From: Rhizobium metallidurans
GTDB lineage: Bacteria; Pseudomonadota; Alphaproteobacteria; Rhizobiales; Rhizobiaceae
Direction of reading: 5' to 3'
NCBI RefSeq assembly: GCF_014196505.1
Contig: NZ_JACIDW010000009.1
Coordinates: 109,159 to 173,158, forward strand
DNA: 64,000 bases
The notes below the pieces were generated by a model that worked only from the letters and a program-made list of their open reading frames with translations, had not been told where the DNA came from and did no database searches. Positions 19,594 through 27,341 of this stretch are shown here, piece by piece. Each line of letters opens with the position of its first letter. Within the stretch, counting starts at the first letter, position 1. The translations under genes were made by a program, and so were the position numbers.

Positions 19594-20234
19594 CGGCGAT
19601 CATTTCTGAAGAAACGAAATTGCGGGACGAGATCGTGAGCGTTGGGCGGTCCCTGTTCGACCGGTCGCTGACCTTCGGCTCGACGGGCAATATCAGCGCG
19701 CGGCTGAGCAATGGCGACATGCTGATGACGCCCACCAATGCCTCGCTCGGCAGCCTCGATCCGGCACGCCTCTCCCGCTTCTCGGCGGAAGGTGTGCATG
19801 TCGATGGCGACAAGCCGACGAAGGAAGCGTTCCTGCACCAGTGCATGTATTGCCAGCAGAAGATGAGCGGCGCCGTCGTGCATCTGCATTCCACCTACGC
19901 GGTCGCCGTCAGCATTCTCGACGTCGTCGATCCGACCGACGTGCTGCCACCACTGACGGCCTATTACGTGATGCGCGTCGGCAAACTTCCGCTCGTCGAA
20001 TACTTCCCTCCCGGTGACCCCGCGCTCGCCACGGCGGTCGCGGAGAAAGCCAAGGACAGCCATGCGGTGCTCCTTGCCAACCATGGCCCCGTGGTCGCGG
20101 GCAAGACGTTGCGCGAAGCGCAATACGCGACCGAGGAACTCGAAGAGACCGCGAAGCTCCACCTCTTGCTTCGCCCCCACAAGGTCAGGCCACTGACGGC
20201 GGTTCAGAAAGCCGAACTGTTGTCCCGGAGGTAG
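19590..20234 (+). CDS. otnC: 3-oxo-tetronate 4-phosphate decarboxylase (class II aldolase family)
   Basis: A 214-residue class II aldolase/adducin-fold enzyme. The phosphate-binding loop GSTGNISAR, the zinc ligands in HLHSTYA, and the downstream LANHGPVVAG segment are all present. In the pathway it decarboxylates 3-oxo-tetronate 4-phosphate to dihydroxyacetone phosphate. The start overlaps the otnK stop. Paralogues act as fuculose- or ribulose-phosphate aldolases, but the adjacency to otnK makes the decarboxylase role most likely. Confidence 0.9.
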   Translation: MTAIISEETKLRDEIVSVGRSLFDRSLTFGSTGNISARLSNGDMLMTPTNASLGSLDPARLSRFSAEGVHVDGDKPTKEAFLHQCMYCQQKMSGAVVHLHSTYAVAVSILDVVDPTDVLPPLTAYYVMRVGKLPLVEYFPPGDPALATAVAEKAKDSHAVLLANHGPVVAGKTLREAQYATEELEETAKLHLLLRPHKVRPLTAVQKAELLSRR

Positions 20235-20278
20235 CTGTAGGCCGGCAGCGCAATAGCGCGCCTACAATGCCTGATCAT

Positions 20279-20428
20279 CTAGTTCGCGAGTGCGATGCTC
20301 TCGCGGCGGATGAAGCGGCTGGGGATCACGCTGCGCAGGTCCGAAGCCACCTCGGACTTCTCCATCCGAACCTCCTCGTCACGGTGGGCACGACGTTGAA
20401 AGCCGGCCGCCTCCTTCTTGATAATCAT
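20279..20428 (-). pseudogene. Possible C-terminal remnant of a LacI-family regulator
   Basis: A 49-codon minus-strand frame ends with VIPSRFIRRESIALAN and a TAG stop. The V-I-P-S-R-x-x-x-R-E-S pattern is the usual C-terminal end of LacI-family repressors. Nothing upstream on the minus strand supplies the DNA-binding or core domains. It therefore looks like a decayed fragment of a second regulator, stranded between otnC and the next gene. Identification rests on this short match only. Confidence 0.35.
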
Positions 20429-20464
20429 ATCGGCATGATTGCGCGGTTGGCGCCTTGCTGCAAT

Positions 20465-20489
20465 CTTGTCGACTTATTGTATTTTACAT
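20465..20489 (+). promoter_or_regulatory. Composite motif upstream of the Ldh2-family gene
   Basis: CTTGTCGAC (20465-20473), five unconserved bases, then GTATTTTA (20479-20486), one base, then AT. The same arrangement with identical spacing lies upstream of the HypD/LhpC-like gene at 22714-22690 on the minus strand. It is 80 bases before the start codon here. Confidence 0.6.
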
Positions 20490-20544
20490 ATTTCAAGTTC
20501 GAGATTATGAATGGCACGTTGATGCGACGATAAGGAACAGCGCC

Positions 20545-21579
20545 ATGGAACAGGTCCAGATAAGCAAGAATGAACTGAATGACCGTGTCGTGGCCATTCT
20601 GCTCAAGGCCGGGATCAGCGACTTCCAGGCGAAATCGGTTGCCGACGTCATTGTCGCTGGCGAGGCTGACGGATGCAAGTCGCATGGCATCTATCGGCTG
20701 GATGGTATCTTGCGTACGGTCAAGGCGGGCAAGGTAAACCCTGTGGCCGCGGCGCATGTCATGAGTAGCGAGGCCTCGGCGATCATCAAGGTCGACGCCG
20801 GCGGCGGTTTTGCCAACCCGGCTTTCGAACTCGGTTTGCCTCATCTTGTCGAGCGCGCGGCCAAGTTCGGCATTGCCGCGCTGGTCATCAACGACTGCAC
20901 GCATTTTTCGGCGCTCTGGTGGGAAGTCGAAGCCCTCACCCGTGAAGGCCTGGCCTGCCTTGCCATGTGCCCGAGCTATGCGACCGTCGCGCCGACAGGT
21001 GGCAGCAAGCCGCTGCTTGGCACCAATCCCTTCGCCTTCGGCTGGCCGCGCAGCCAGACCTTCCCCTATGTCTTCGACTTCGCGACCTCGGTCGCCGCGC
21101 GAGGAGAGATCGAGCTCCATCGCCGCGCCGGCAAGCCCCTTCCGGAAGGCTGGGCGATCGATGCCGATGGAAACCCGACGACGGAGCCGGAGGCAGCGCT
21201 GGCCGGTGCCATGCTGCCTTTCGGCGGCCATAAGGGCTCCTCGATCGGCACGATGATCGAACTTCTCGGCGGTATCATGATCGGCGATCTGACGAGCTCC
21301 GAAGCACTCGACTACCTCGGCACCACCACGCTTCTGCCGCTCCATGGCGAACTCGTCATAGCGATGTCTCCCCAGGCGTTCGCAGCCGGCCGCGCCGGCG
21401 ACCCCTTCGCGCGCGCCGAAGTGCTGTTCGATGCCATTGCCGGCAGTGGCGCGCGACTGCCGTCGCAGCGCCGGTTCACGGCGCGCCAGAAGTCCGATGC
21501 CGAGGGGATCACGCTGACGGCTTCGGAAACAGAACATCTCGAGCGCCTGCTGGACAAGGGGCTCGACGCCGTCGCCTGA
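20545..21579 (+). CDS. Ldh2-family reductase, probably Delta1-pyrroline/piperideine-2-carboxylate reductase
   Basis: A 344-residue NAD(P)H-dependent enzyme of the malate/L-lactate dehydrogenase (Ldh2) family. The segment INDCTHFSALWWEVEAL contains HFSALW, which is typical of the DpkA/HypS-type cyclic imino acid reductases rather than malate dehydrogenases. The nucleotide-binding part shows GTNPFAFGWPR and FGGHKGSS. Such enzymes reduce cyclic 2-imino acids to L-proline or L-pipecolate. ATG 20545 follows AAGGA. It faces a HypD-like deaminase and shares a promoter motif with it, which suggests a hydroxyproline- or proline-isomer pathway. The exact substrate is inferred. Confidence 0.75.
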   Translation: MEQVQISKNELNDRVVAILLKAGISDFQAKSVADVIVAGEADGCKSHGIYRLDGILRTVKAGKVNPVAAAHVMSSEASAIIKVDAGGGFANPAFELGLPHLVERAAKFGIAALVINDCTHFSALWWEVEALTREGLACLAMCPSYATVAPTGGSKPLLGTNPFAFGWPRSQTFPYVFDFATSVAARGEIELHRRAGKPLPEGWAIDADGNPTTEPEAALAGAMLPFGGHKGSSIGTMIELLGGIMIGDLTSSEALDYLGTTTLLPLHGELVIAMSPQAFAAGRAGDPFARAEVLFDAIAGSGARLPSQRRFTARQKSDAEGITLTASETEHLERLLDKGLDAVA

Positions 21580-21601
21580 CCGCGACCTAAAGGCACAAAC
21601 G

Positions 21602-21629
21602 AAAAAGGGCCCCGTTGGAGGCCCTTTTT
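21602..21629. terminator. Bidirectional rho-independent terminator
   Basis: AAAAAGGGCC (21602-21611) pairs with GGCCCTTTTT (21620-21629) around an eight-base loop, giving U-tracts in both directions. It separates the convergent Ldh2-family gene and the HypD-like gene. Confidence 0.9.
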
Positions 21630-21650
21630 TACTGGCGACGTTGTGTAAAC

Positions 21651-22613
21651 CTATGCCTTGTAGGTCTGAACCGCGCCCGGCAGCTTGCTCCACTCGGCGT
21701 ACCAGGTGTCGAACAGCTTCAGCTGGGCTTCGACGTAGCCGCGCTGGCTCTCCGAAAGCACGTCCGTTTCGTTGAAGTGCAGCGTGTATTCCCTGTCGCC
21801 CTTGAGCACCATCATGTGCTTGAAGAACAAGACGAGTTCGGGGCCTTCATCGAAGGAAGAAAGAACCGCGAGGGCCGATTCCAGTTCCAGCGCGCGCTGG
21901 CGTGCCTCGACATCGCCCTTGGCAGCGCCGTTCGCCAGATTGCACATGTGAAGCACTTCCTTGGGAAGCACGCAACCGATACCCGTGATCGCGCCGGTTG
22001 CGCCGCAGTTGACGAAGCCGTGGAATACGGCCGTATCGACGCCGATCATCAGCGACACGTCATCGTCGCGGCTGGTGATGTTTTCAGCCGCATAGCGCAT
22101 ATCGGCGGCGCCGCCGAATTCCTTGAAGCCGACCAGGTTCTTGTGCTCTTCGCGAAGCGCGAAGAACAGGTCGGCGCGCGTGGCAAAGCCGTAATAGGGG
22201 CTGTTGTAGATGACGGCCGGCAGGTCGGGGGCCGCCGAAAGGATCGCCTTGAAGTGGTTCTTCTGGGCGGCGACGACGGAGCCGCGCGACAGTACGCGCG
22301 GGATGACCATCAGGCCCTGAGCGCCGATCTTCTGGGCGTGGGCGGCATGTGCAACCGCGGAAGCCGTATTCACGGCACCTGTGCCGACGATAACAGGAAT
22401 ACCGGCCTTGACCAGCCGTTCGACGCCCTCCATGCGCTGCGCGTCCGTCAGCAACGGCCAGTCGCCCATGGAGCCGCAATAGACGACGGCGGACATGCCC
22501 GTGGCGATGAGCTGCTTGGCCTTGCGCACCAGCGCGTCAAAATCGGGCGTGCGGTCGTCCTTGCAGGGCGTCATCAACGCGGGGATCACACCGGAAAAAA
22601 TGCTGGCCTTCAT
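21651..22613 (-). CDS. DHDPS-superfamily enzyme, HypD/LhpC-like (pyrroline-4-hydroxy-2-carboxylate deaminase)
   Basis: A 320-residue TIM-barrel aldolase/deaminase. The Schiff-base lysine is in NLVGFKEFGG, the catalytic tyrosine is in YNSPYYG, and GMSAVVYCGSMGDWPLL replaces the usual G-T-T-G-E loop. This pattern closely resembles the rhizobial hydroxyproline-pathway deaminase, which converts Delta1-pyrroline-4-hydroxy-2-carboxylate to alpha-ketoglutarate semialdehyde. I start at ATG 22613 after GGAGAG rather than four codons earlier. A GntR gene lies upstream on the same strand. Other hyp genes (epimerase, oxidase, semialdehyde dehydrogenase) are not in the window, so the pathway is incomplete here. 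Confidence 0.8.
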   Translation of the reverse strand: MKASIFSGVIPALMTPCKDDRTPDFDALVRKAKQLIATGMSAVVYCGSMGDWPLLTDAQRMEGVERLVKAGIPVIVGTGAVNTASAVAHAAHAQKIGAQGLMVIPRVLSRGSVVAAQKNHFKAILSAAPDLPAVIYNSPYYGFATRADLFFALREEHKNLVGFKEFGGAADMRYAAENITSRDDDVSLMIGVDTAVFHGFVNCGATGAITGIGCVLPKEVLHMCNLANGAAKGDVEARQRALELESALAVLSSFDEGPELVLFFKHMMVLKGDREYTLHFNETDVLSESQRGYVEAQLKLFDTWYAEWSKLPGAVQTYKA

Positions 22614-22689
22614 GTCGCTCTCCATGGGCGGTTTACCGGGTCATCAACCGTACGTCTCGCGCACGCTACCCTTGGTGAAAAGGAGTATC

Positions 22690-22714
22690 ATTTAAAATAC
22701 TTCTTGTCGACAAG
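22690..22714 (-). promoter_or_regulatory. Palindrome and composite motif upstream of the HypD-like gene
   Basis: CTTGTCGACAAG (22703-22714) is a perfect 12-base palindrome. On the minus strand it is followed by GTATTTTA with the same five-base spacing as at 20465-20489. The right part also forms AGTAT-N8-ATACT (22684-22701). This is a plausible operator for the GntR protein encoded immediately upstream. Confidence 0.65.
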
Positions 22715-22730
22715 GAAAATGCATCGCCCG

Positions 22731-23435
22731 TCAGAGCGCGATGTCCAGCTTCTGGTTGCGCGCGAACATGCGCTGGACCTGCTCGACGATCTGCTCACCA
22801 TGTATCTTTCCCAAACGGTCCGCGGCCTCCAGGTCACGCCCCTCGATGGCGGCGATGATCTCGTCGTGCTCGTCCACGAAGCGTTGCGGAAACTGCTCCT
22901 CGTAGGAATTGTAATAGAGCCGCAATATGCGTCGTCCCTCGTCCAGCAGTCGCCGAAAGAGTCCGGTGAAATAGGGGTTTCGCCCAGCTTCGGCGATCGC
23001 CGTGTGAAAGGCCGCGTTGACCGCGATCATCTCGCGCAGATCCCTGGCCTCGACCGTCGCCGCATACTGGTGGTGCAGTTGACGGATCGCGACGAGGTCG
23101 GCCGCGTTGTGGTTCTGCGCCGCCAGCCTGGTCGTCACACGGTACATCAGGACAAGCGCGTCGAAATAGGTATTGAGGTTCAGGAGATCGATGTTTGACA
23201 CCAGCGTGGAGCGGTTCGGAAGCGTTTCTATCAGCCCCTCGCCGGCCAGCCTGACAAGCGCCTCGCGGATCGGCGTTCGCGACATCTGGAAGCGCTCGGC
23301 GAGCAGAACCTCATCCACCGGGCTGCCGGGCGCGAGCTTCAAGTCGAGGATCTCGTCGCGCAAAATGTCGTAGACGAGCTTCACGCCCGAACCGCGGCGG
23401 CGCTCGACTACATCCTTGGTGGCCTGTTCGATCAT
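22731..23435 (-). CDS. GntR-family regulator (FadR/FCD subfamily)
   Basis: A 234-residue regulator from ATG 23435. It has an N-terminal winged helix (LLAERFQMSRTPIREALVRL, about residues 42-61) and a helical FCD effector domain with the metal/ligand histidines in FHTAIAEAGRNP and HDEIIAAI. It precedes the HypD-like gene on the same strand by 118 bases. The conserved motif in front of both that gene and the Ldh2-family gene makes it the likely controller of both. The inducer would be a hydroxyproline-type compound by inference. Confidence 0.85.
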   Translation of the reverse strand: MIEQATKDVVERRRGSGVKLVYDILRDEILDLKLAPGSPVDEVLLAERFQMSRTPIREALVRLAGEGLIETLPNRSTLVSNIDLLNLNTYFDALVLMYRVTTRLAAQNHNAADLVAIRQLHHQYAATVEARDLREMIAVNAAFHTAIAEAGRNPYFTGLFRRLLDEGRRILRLYYNSYEEQFPQRFVDEHDEIIAAIEGRDLEAADRLGKIHGEQIVEQVQRMFARNQKLDIAL

Positions 23436-23705
23436 GGCAGATCCCCGAATATCAAAGTCGAAGCTTACTATAGCCGAAAAGCGAAATTGAACAGACGTGG
23501 TCAAGAGAGCCTGGGTTGAGGGAGAGCAGAACTGGTCGAATTGAAACGAAGGAGACCCGACTAGAACTCTAAATTTCCGATCAAAAATGTACGTTTCATG
23601 ACGATCGCTGGCAAAGCAAGGTGACTTGCTCCAGATATCTACGCGAGCACCCTTGAGTTGAGTAGCTTGCATTCACTGGTGCCAACGCGAAAGGCGCATC
23701 ATACG

Positions 23706-24059
23706 ATGAATTCCACCGAAACGACGGATGAGCCCGGCATCTGGACCTGGTGCCTGGAAAGAAATGTTCTCTACGCGGATACCGCCCTTGCCGGGCTTTT
23801 CGGCCTTGACGCAGACGAAACGCTGGTTGGCCTGCCTGTCGACCGATATGTGGAGCGTATTCACCCCGACGACAGAGGCCGTGTCGCCAAGGCCATGTCG
23901 GAGGCGGTCATCGGCGGCATGCCCTACTTCGAGGAGTATCGCGTCAAGGACGGTTTTGGCGAAACAAGGCACGTGATCGCGCTCGGTCGATGCTTCCGCG
24001 ACAGATCCGGAAATCCTGTTCATTATGCCGGAATAACCTATCCGCTAGACGCCCTCTGA
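23706..24059 (+). CDS. Single PAS-domain protein
   Basis: A 117-residue protein made almost entirely of one PAS_3-type fold: GIWTWCLERNVLYADTALAG, then RIHPDDRGRVAKAM (the HPDD helix), and YHAVI-like strands through HYAGITYPLDAL. No output domain is attached, so it would act by binding a partner kinase or regulator. The ATG at 23706 is chosen because the fold starts soon after. The 270-base gap upstream (23436-23705) contains nothing else I can identify. It is the first gene of a run of signalling proteins. Confidence 0.75.
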   Translation: MNSTETTDEPGIWTWCLERNVLYADTALAGLFGLDADETLVGLPVDRYVERIHPDDRGRVAKAMSEAVIGGMPYFEEYRVKDGFGETRHVIALGRCFRDRSGNPVHYAGITYPLDAL

Positions 24060-24249
24060 GGCCGCCCCGACGACCGGCGCCAGACGCATCCTCCGCTATC
24101 AACATGACAGAGCAAGTTTTGTAGAAGCAATGGCTTAGCACCCACGTCCGCGCAATTGTCGAAACCGCACAGACGCTTTAACGCTATGGAATACCCAAGC
24201 CTTTCCCGCCTATTGTCGGCGCCGGGTCCGATGGATCGGCGACTCGGGG

Positions 24250-24993
24250 ATGGCAATGGCAGGCTTTGAAATGACGGATATCAGGAACAGGATCTTACGC
24301 GCCCTTCCTGAAAACAGTCTGTCTGCCCTGATCCCGCACTTGAAGGCGGTGGAACTGCCCTCGCGAAAAGTCCTGGTACAGATCAACGAGCGGCCGCTGC
24401 ATGCCTATTTCATCGAGAGCGGCCTGGCATCGATGATCGCGATGAGCACGGACGGCGAAAGCGTCGAGGTCGGTCATATCGGCTTCGAGGGCATGTCCGC
24501 CGCCCACATCGTGCTGGGAGCGGACACGACGCCGAACCGGACGTTCATGCAGGTCGCCGGATATGGGTACGCCCTGCCGATAAACCGATTGCGGCAGGCC
24601 GCCGACGGCGATGCGCTGCTTCTCGAGCTGTTGTTGCGCTACAACCATTATGCCGCGTTGCAGCTCGCCAACTCCGCCCTGGCCAACGCCCGTTACAGCA
24701 TCAACGAAAGGCTTTCGCGCTGGCTGCTGATGGTGCACGACCGGCTGCGGCGTGACGATCTGCCGCTCACCCACGAGTTCCTGGCGCTGATGCTTGGTGT
24801 ACGTCGTTCCGGCATCACCAACGAACTGCATATTCTCGAGGGCATACACGCCATCAGGGCTACCCGCGGAAACGTCCGCATTCTCAGCCGGGAGAAGCTT
24901 GAAGCGATAGCGGCGGGCAGCTACGGCACGCCGGAGCAGATCTACGAGGATCTGTTTCGCAAACCATTGAACGGACCTATTCCGCCTCGCTGA
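24250..24993 (+). CDS. Crp/Fnr-family regulator (first paralogue)
   Basis: A 247-residue regulator with an N-terminal cyclic-nucleotide-binding-like beta-barrel (about 20-130) and a C-terminal winged helix (about 150-225, LTHEFLALMLGVRRSGITNEL). It lacks the FNR cysteine cluster and the RxS cAMP-binding motif of true Crp. It is highly similar in layout to the gene at 25238-25969, sharing LTHEFLALMLGVRRSG and the preceding LANARY segment, so the two are paralogues. Its 3' end overlaps the convergent DUF6894 gene by 17 bases. The signal is unknown. Confidence 0.85.
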   Translation: MAMAGFEMTDIRNRILRALPENSLSALIPHLKAVELPSRKVLVQINERPLHAYFIESGLASMIAMSTDGESVEVGHIGFEGMSAAHIVLGADTTPNRTFMQVAGYGYALPINRLRQAADGDALLLELLLRYNHYAALQLANSALANARYSINERLSRWLLMVHDRLRRDDLPLTHEFLALMLGVRRSGITNELHILEGIHAIRATRGNVRILSREKLEAIAAGSYGTPEQIYEDLFRKPLNGPIPPR

Positions 24994-25216
24994 TCGCTTG
25001 GCGAAACGGAACCGTCAGCACGATTGTACCGTCGGCGTCGCGCACCTCGATCGATCTCGATGATCTATCGCGCCCTTGCCGGATGGCATGCGCCATCAGG
25101 TCTCGCGCGTTGGCGATCGCTTCCGCAGTCGCGGCTCCAAGATCTGCGCAGTCAGTACCTTCCAGATCCTCGATCTTGCTCTTCTGGCCGACGACATGGA
25201 AGTAGTAGAGTGACAT
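24977..25216 (-). CDS. DUF6894-family small protein
   Basis: A 79-residue protein starting MSLYYFHV, followed by DLEGTDCADLGAATAEAIANAR and a C-terminal beta segment ending in VPFRQAI. This is the pattern of DUF6894, small cytoplasmic proteins abundant in Rhizobiaceae, often near stress regulators. No activity is known. It sits between two Crp/Fnr paralogues and overlaps the 3' end of the first. Confidence 0.75.
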   Translation of the reverse strand: MSLYYFHVVGQKSKIEDLEGTDCADLGAATAEAIANARDLMAHAIRQGRDRSSRSIEVRDADGTIVLTVPFRQAISEAE

Positions 25217-25237
25217 CAGCGTGATCCGATCGGGAGA

Positions 25238-25969
25238 CTACATGACGGGCTCGTCGACCGCGACGAGACGCGCATACTCGCGTTCCGACAATCCATAGCT
25301 ATCGCCGGCGATTTGCATCAACTTGCCTCGGTCGAGGATCCTGATGTTGCCGCGCGTGGCCTTGATCGCGTGGAGGCCTTCGGCGATGTGCAACTGGTCG
25401 GTCACGCCGGAGCGCCGGACGCCAAGCATCAGCGCCAGGAATTCGTGCGTCAGCGGGAGATCGTCGGAATCGACCCGGTCGTGCGACATCAGCAGCCAGC
25501 GCGCCAGCCGCGCCGGTACGTCATACCGGGCATTTGCCAGTGCCGATTGGGCGACCTGGATCGACAGGTACTGCATGAAGCGCAGGAAAAGATCGCGTGC
25601 ATCCTCGTTCGCAGCGAGAGCCTTGTTGAACACCACGACGGGAATTCTGATCCCCTCTCCCGCCACCTGCATGTAGGTGCTGGTCGGTGTGCGATCGGCC
25701 TTGAGGATGACGTGCCCGCCGGCCATCGCCTCCCTGCCAAGATGTCCAACCTCGACGCTCTGCCCGCTCTCGCTTTTGGCCACGACCGATGCGATGCCGG
25801 ACTCAACGAAATACACGAACTCGGTGCGGCGATTGGGTGTGATCAGGGAATGGCGCAAAGGCAAATCCATGCGCTCCATATGCGGTTGCAGCGTCCGATA
25901 GGCCGCCTCGGGAAGTCGCTTGAGAAGGTGGTTCGTCACCTTCAAGCGGTCGATCGTCATGAATGACAT
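25238..25969 (-). CDS. Crp/Fnr-family regulator (second paralogue)
   Basis: A 243-residue paralogue of the gene at 24250, with the same two-domain layout and the same recognition-helix region (LALMLGVRRSGVTDQL). I start at ATG 25969, six bases after GGAGGA; earlier in-frame codons have no such site. Upstream on the minus strand lies GGAAC-N17-GTT (26027-26003), close to the EcfG-type general stress promoter, so this gene may be under extracytoplasmic sigma control. The near-identical recognition helices suggest both paralogues bind related operators. Confidence 0.85.
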   Translation of the reverse strand: MSFMTIDRLKVTNHLLKRLPEAAYRTLQPHMERMDLPLRHSLITPNRRTEFVYFVESGIASVVAKSESGQSVEVGHLGREAMAGGHVILKADRTPTSTYMQVAGEGIRIPVVVFNKALAANEDARDLFLRFMQYLSIQVAQSALANARYDVPARLARWLLMSHDRVDSDDLPLTHEFLALMLGVRRSGVTDQLHIAEGLHAIKATRGNIRILDRGKLMQIAGDSYGLSEREYARLVAVDEPVM

Positions 25970-26002
25970 GCCGGCTCCTCCGCGAACTCTTCGACTGAAC
26001 TC

Positions 26003-26027
26003 AACCCGCGACAACAGCCAAAGTTCC
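26003..26027 (-). promoter_or_regulatory. Candidate EcfG-type stress promoter
   Basis: On the minus strand GGAAC (26027-26023) is followed by a 17-base spacer and GTT (26005-26003). The general stress response consensus in alphaproteobacteria is GGAAC-N16-CGTT; here the base before GTT is G, not C. The GTT ends about 34 bases before the start of the second Crp/Fnr gene. Confidence 0.5.
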
Positions 26028-26062
26028 CGGAAAGCACCGTGACACCATGAGGCTGATACGAG

Positions 26063-26452
26063 CTAGCGGATGGTCGCCGGCTCGGCGAGGCCGCAGGCAC
26101 GCGTGATCGCCATCGCAAGCATTCTTTGATCCGCCGGCTTTGTAAGCCACTCGCAGGCCTTGAGCATGTCGTTGTCTGCGTCGGGATCCGGCGAACGACC
26201 AGAATAGACCACTGTGGGGACAGTTAGGTCGGCGAGAGTGCGGATGAGCTCATCTGCGATCTCATCTTTCAAATGATAGTCGATGATAGCGATAGCGGGT
26301 GCCACGGACTTTAGCCAGGACATAGCCGCATCGATCTTGGAAAAGGTCACGACCTCGTCATATCCAAGTTCTTGCAGCGTCTCCTCAAGTTCAAGCACGA
26401 TAAACAGCTCATCCTCGACGATCAACGCGGTCTTCTTGTCTTGCGCGTTCAT
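26063..26452 (-). CDS. Single-domain response regulator
   Basis: A 129-residue stand-alone receiver domain from ATG 26452. The acidic pair is Glu13-Asp14 (LIVEDE), the phosphorylation site is Asp58 (AIIDYHL), and the conserved lysine is Lys105 (WLTKPAD). It has no output domain, so it acts by protein contact, as a phosphate sink or as an adaptor. It is divergent from the ECF sigma gene across about 190 bases, an arrangement seen around general stress response loci, where such receivers modulate PhyR phosphorylation. That role is inference. Confidence 0.85.
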   Translation of the reverse strand: MNAQDKKTALIVEDELFIVLELEETLQELGYDEVVTFSKIDAAMSWLKSVAPAIAIIDYHLKDEIADELIRTLADLTVPTVVYSGRSPDPDADNDMLKACEWLTKPADQRMLAMAITRACGLAEPATIR

Positions 26453-26643
26453 CGGGATGAACTGTAGCGCCTGGCATGAGTTACAATCGCAGCAAGCTTC
26501 AACGTACGGTTCCGCACAGTGATCGGTTGTAGAAAGGCAGCGCCGTCCGAAGCGTTGCGCACCATTGTCGAAACCGTACGGAGAAGCGGCAAAACGGAAC
26601 AAAGCCGTGCCGGCGCGCTTCCTTTCCCATTGGAGGACGCGAC

Positions 26644-27147
26644 ATGATCTATCAGCAGATGACGAATTCCTTCGAGGAGGATGTCGTCGACCTCATTCCC
26701 GCATTGAATTCCTTCGCCAGGACATTCCACCGCAGCCAGACCGATGTCGATGATCTCGTTCAGGAAACATTGACGAGGGCCCTTGGCAACATCGACAAAT
26801 TTCGCCCCGGCTCCAATCTCAAATCGTGGCTTTTCACGATCATGCGCAACCTGTTTTGCTCGCGCTTCCGGATCGGCAAGCGCGAGATGGTCGGATTGGA
26901 GGAGTGCGTTTCGGACGCCGGCAGCGTGGCCGCAGATCAGGAATGGCGGATACGGGGCCACGAACTGGAGCGCGCCTGCGGCGGGCTGAAAGAGCCCTTC
27001 AAATCCGCTTTCGAATTCGTCTTCATCGACGGCCGCACCTATGAAGAGGCCGCCGAGCACTTTCACGGCGCTACCGGTACCGTCAAAAGCCGCGTCAACC
27101 GCGCCCGCCAGCGCATCGCCGCGGAGTGCGGAGAGGCAGTAGCTTAG
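26644..27147 (+). CDS. ECF sigma factor, EcfG-like
   Basis: A 167-residue sigma factor with region 2 (about 15-80, DVDDLVQETLTRALGNIDKF and FTIMRNLFCSRFR) and region 4 (about 105-160, DGRTYEEAAEHFHGATGTVKSRVNRAR). The region 2 spelling resembles EcfG/ECF15 sigma factors of the alphaproteobacterial general stress response. No NepR anti-sigma or PhyR gene is adjacent, so this is probably a paralogue. Upstream, GGAAC (26596-26600) followed after 17 bases by CTT is one base from the EcfG consensus, which would allow self-activation. Confidence 0.85.
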   Translation: MIYQQMTNSFEEDVVDLIPALNSFARTFHRSQTDVDDLVQETLTRALGNIDKFRPGSNLKSWLFTIMRNLFCSRFRIGKREMVGLEECVSDAGSVAADQEWRIRGHELERACGGLKEPFKSAFEFVFIDGRTYEEAAEHFHGATGTVKSRVNRARQRIAAECGEAVA

Positions 27148-27341
27148 GCTCCGGCGACACTACAGCGGCTGCAGTTCCAGAGATCGGCGCTCGGATACCA
27201 AAGGTGGCGACGGGCACTCGTGTCTCTTCTAACCCTCTCATCCTGGCTTCCGTCACCCTGCACGCTATACGCTGGACGTTCTCAACCCGGACCGTTGTCC
27301 TTCCCGTGTCTGCAAGGCATCGATCTGCTTGCCTTTCCACA

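Noticed and set aside
20267..20533. An 88-codon plus-strand frame before the Ldh2-family gene
   Set aside because: It overlaps the LacI-like remnant and the shared promoter motif, and its sequence has no protein-like features.
21615..23198. A 527-codon open frame on the plus strand
   Set aside because: It is antisense to the HypD-like and GntR genes, runs through the terminator and the operator, and its composition is that of a GC-rich shadow.
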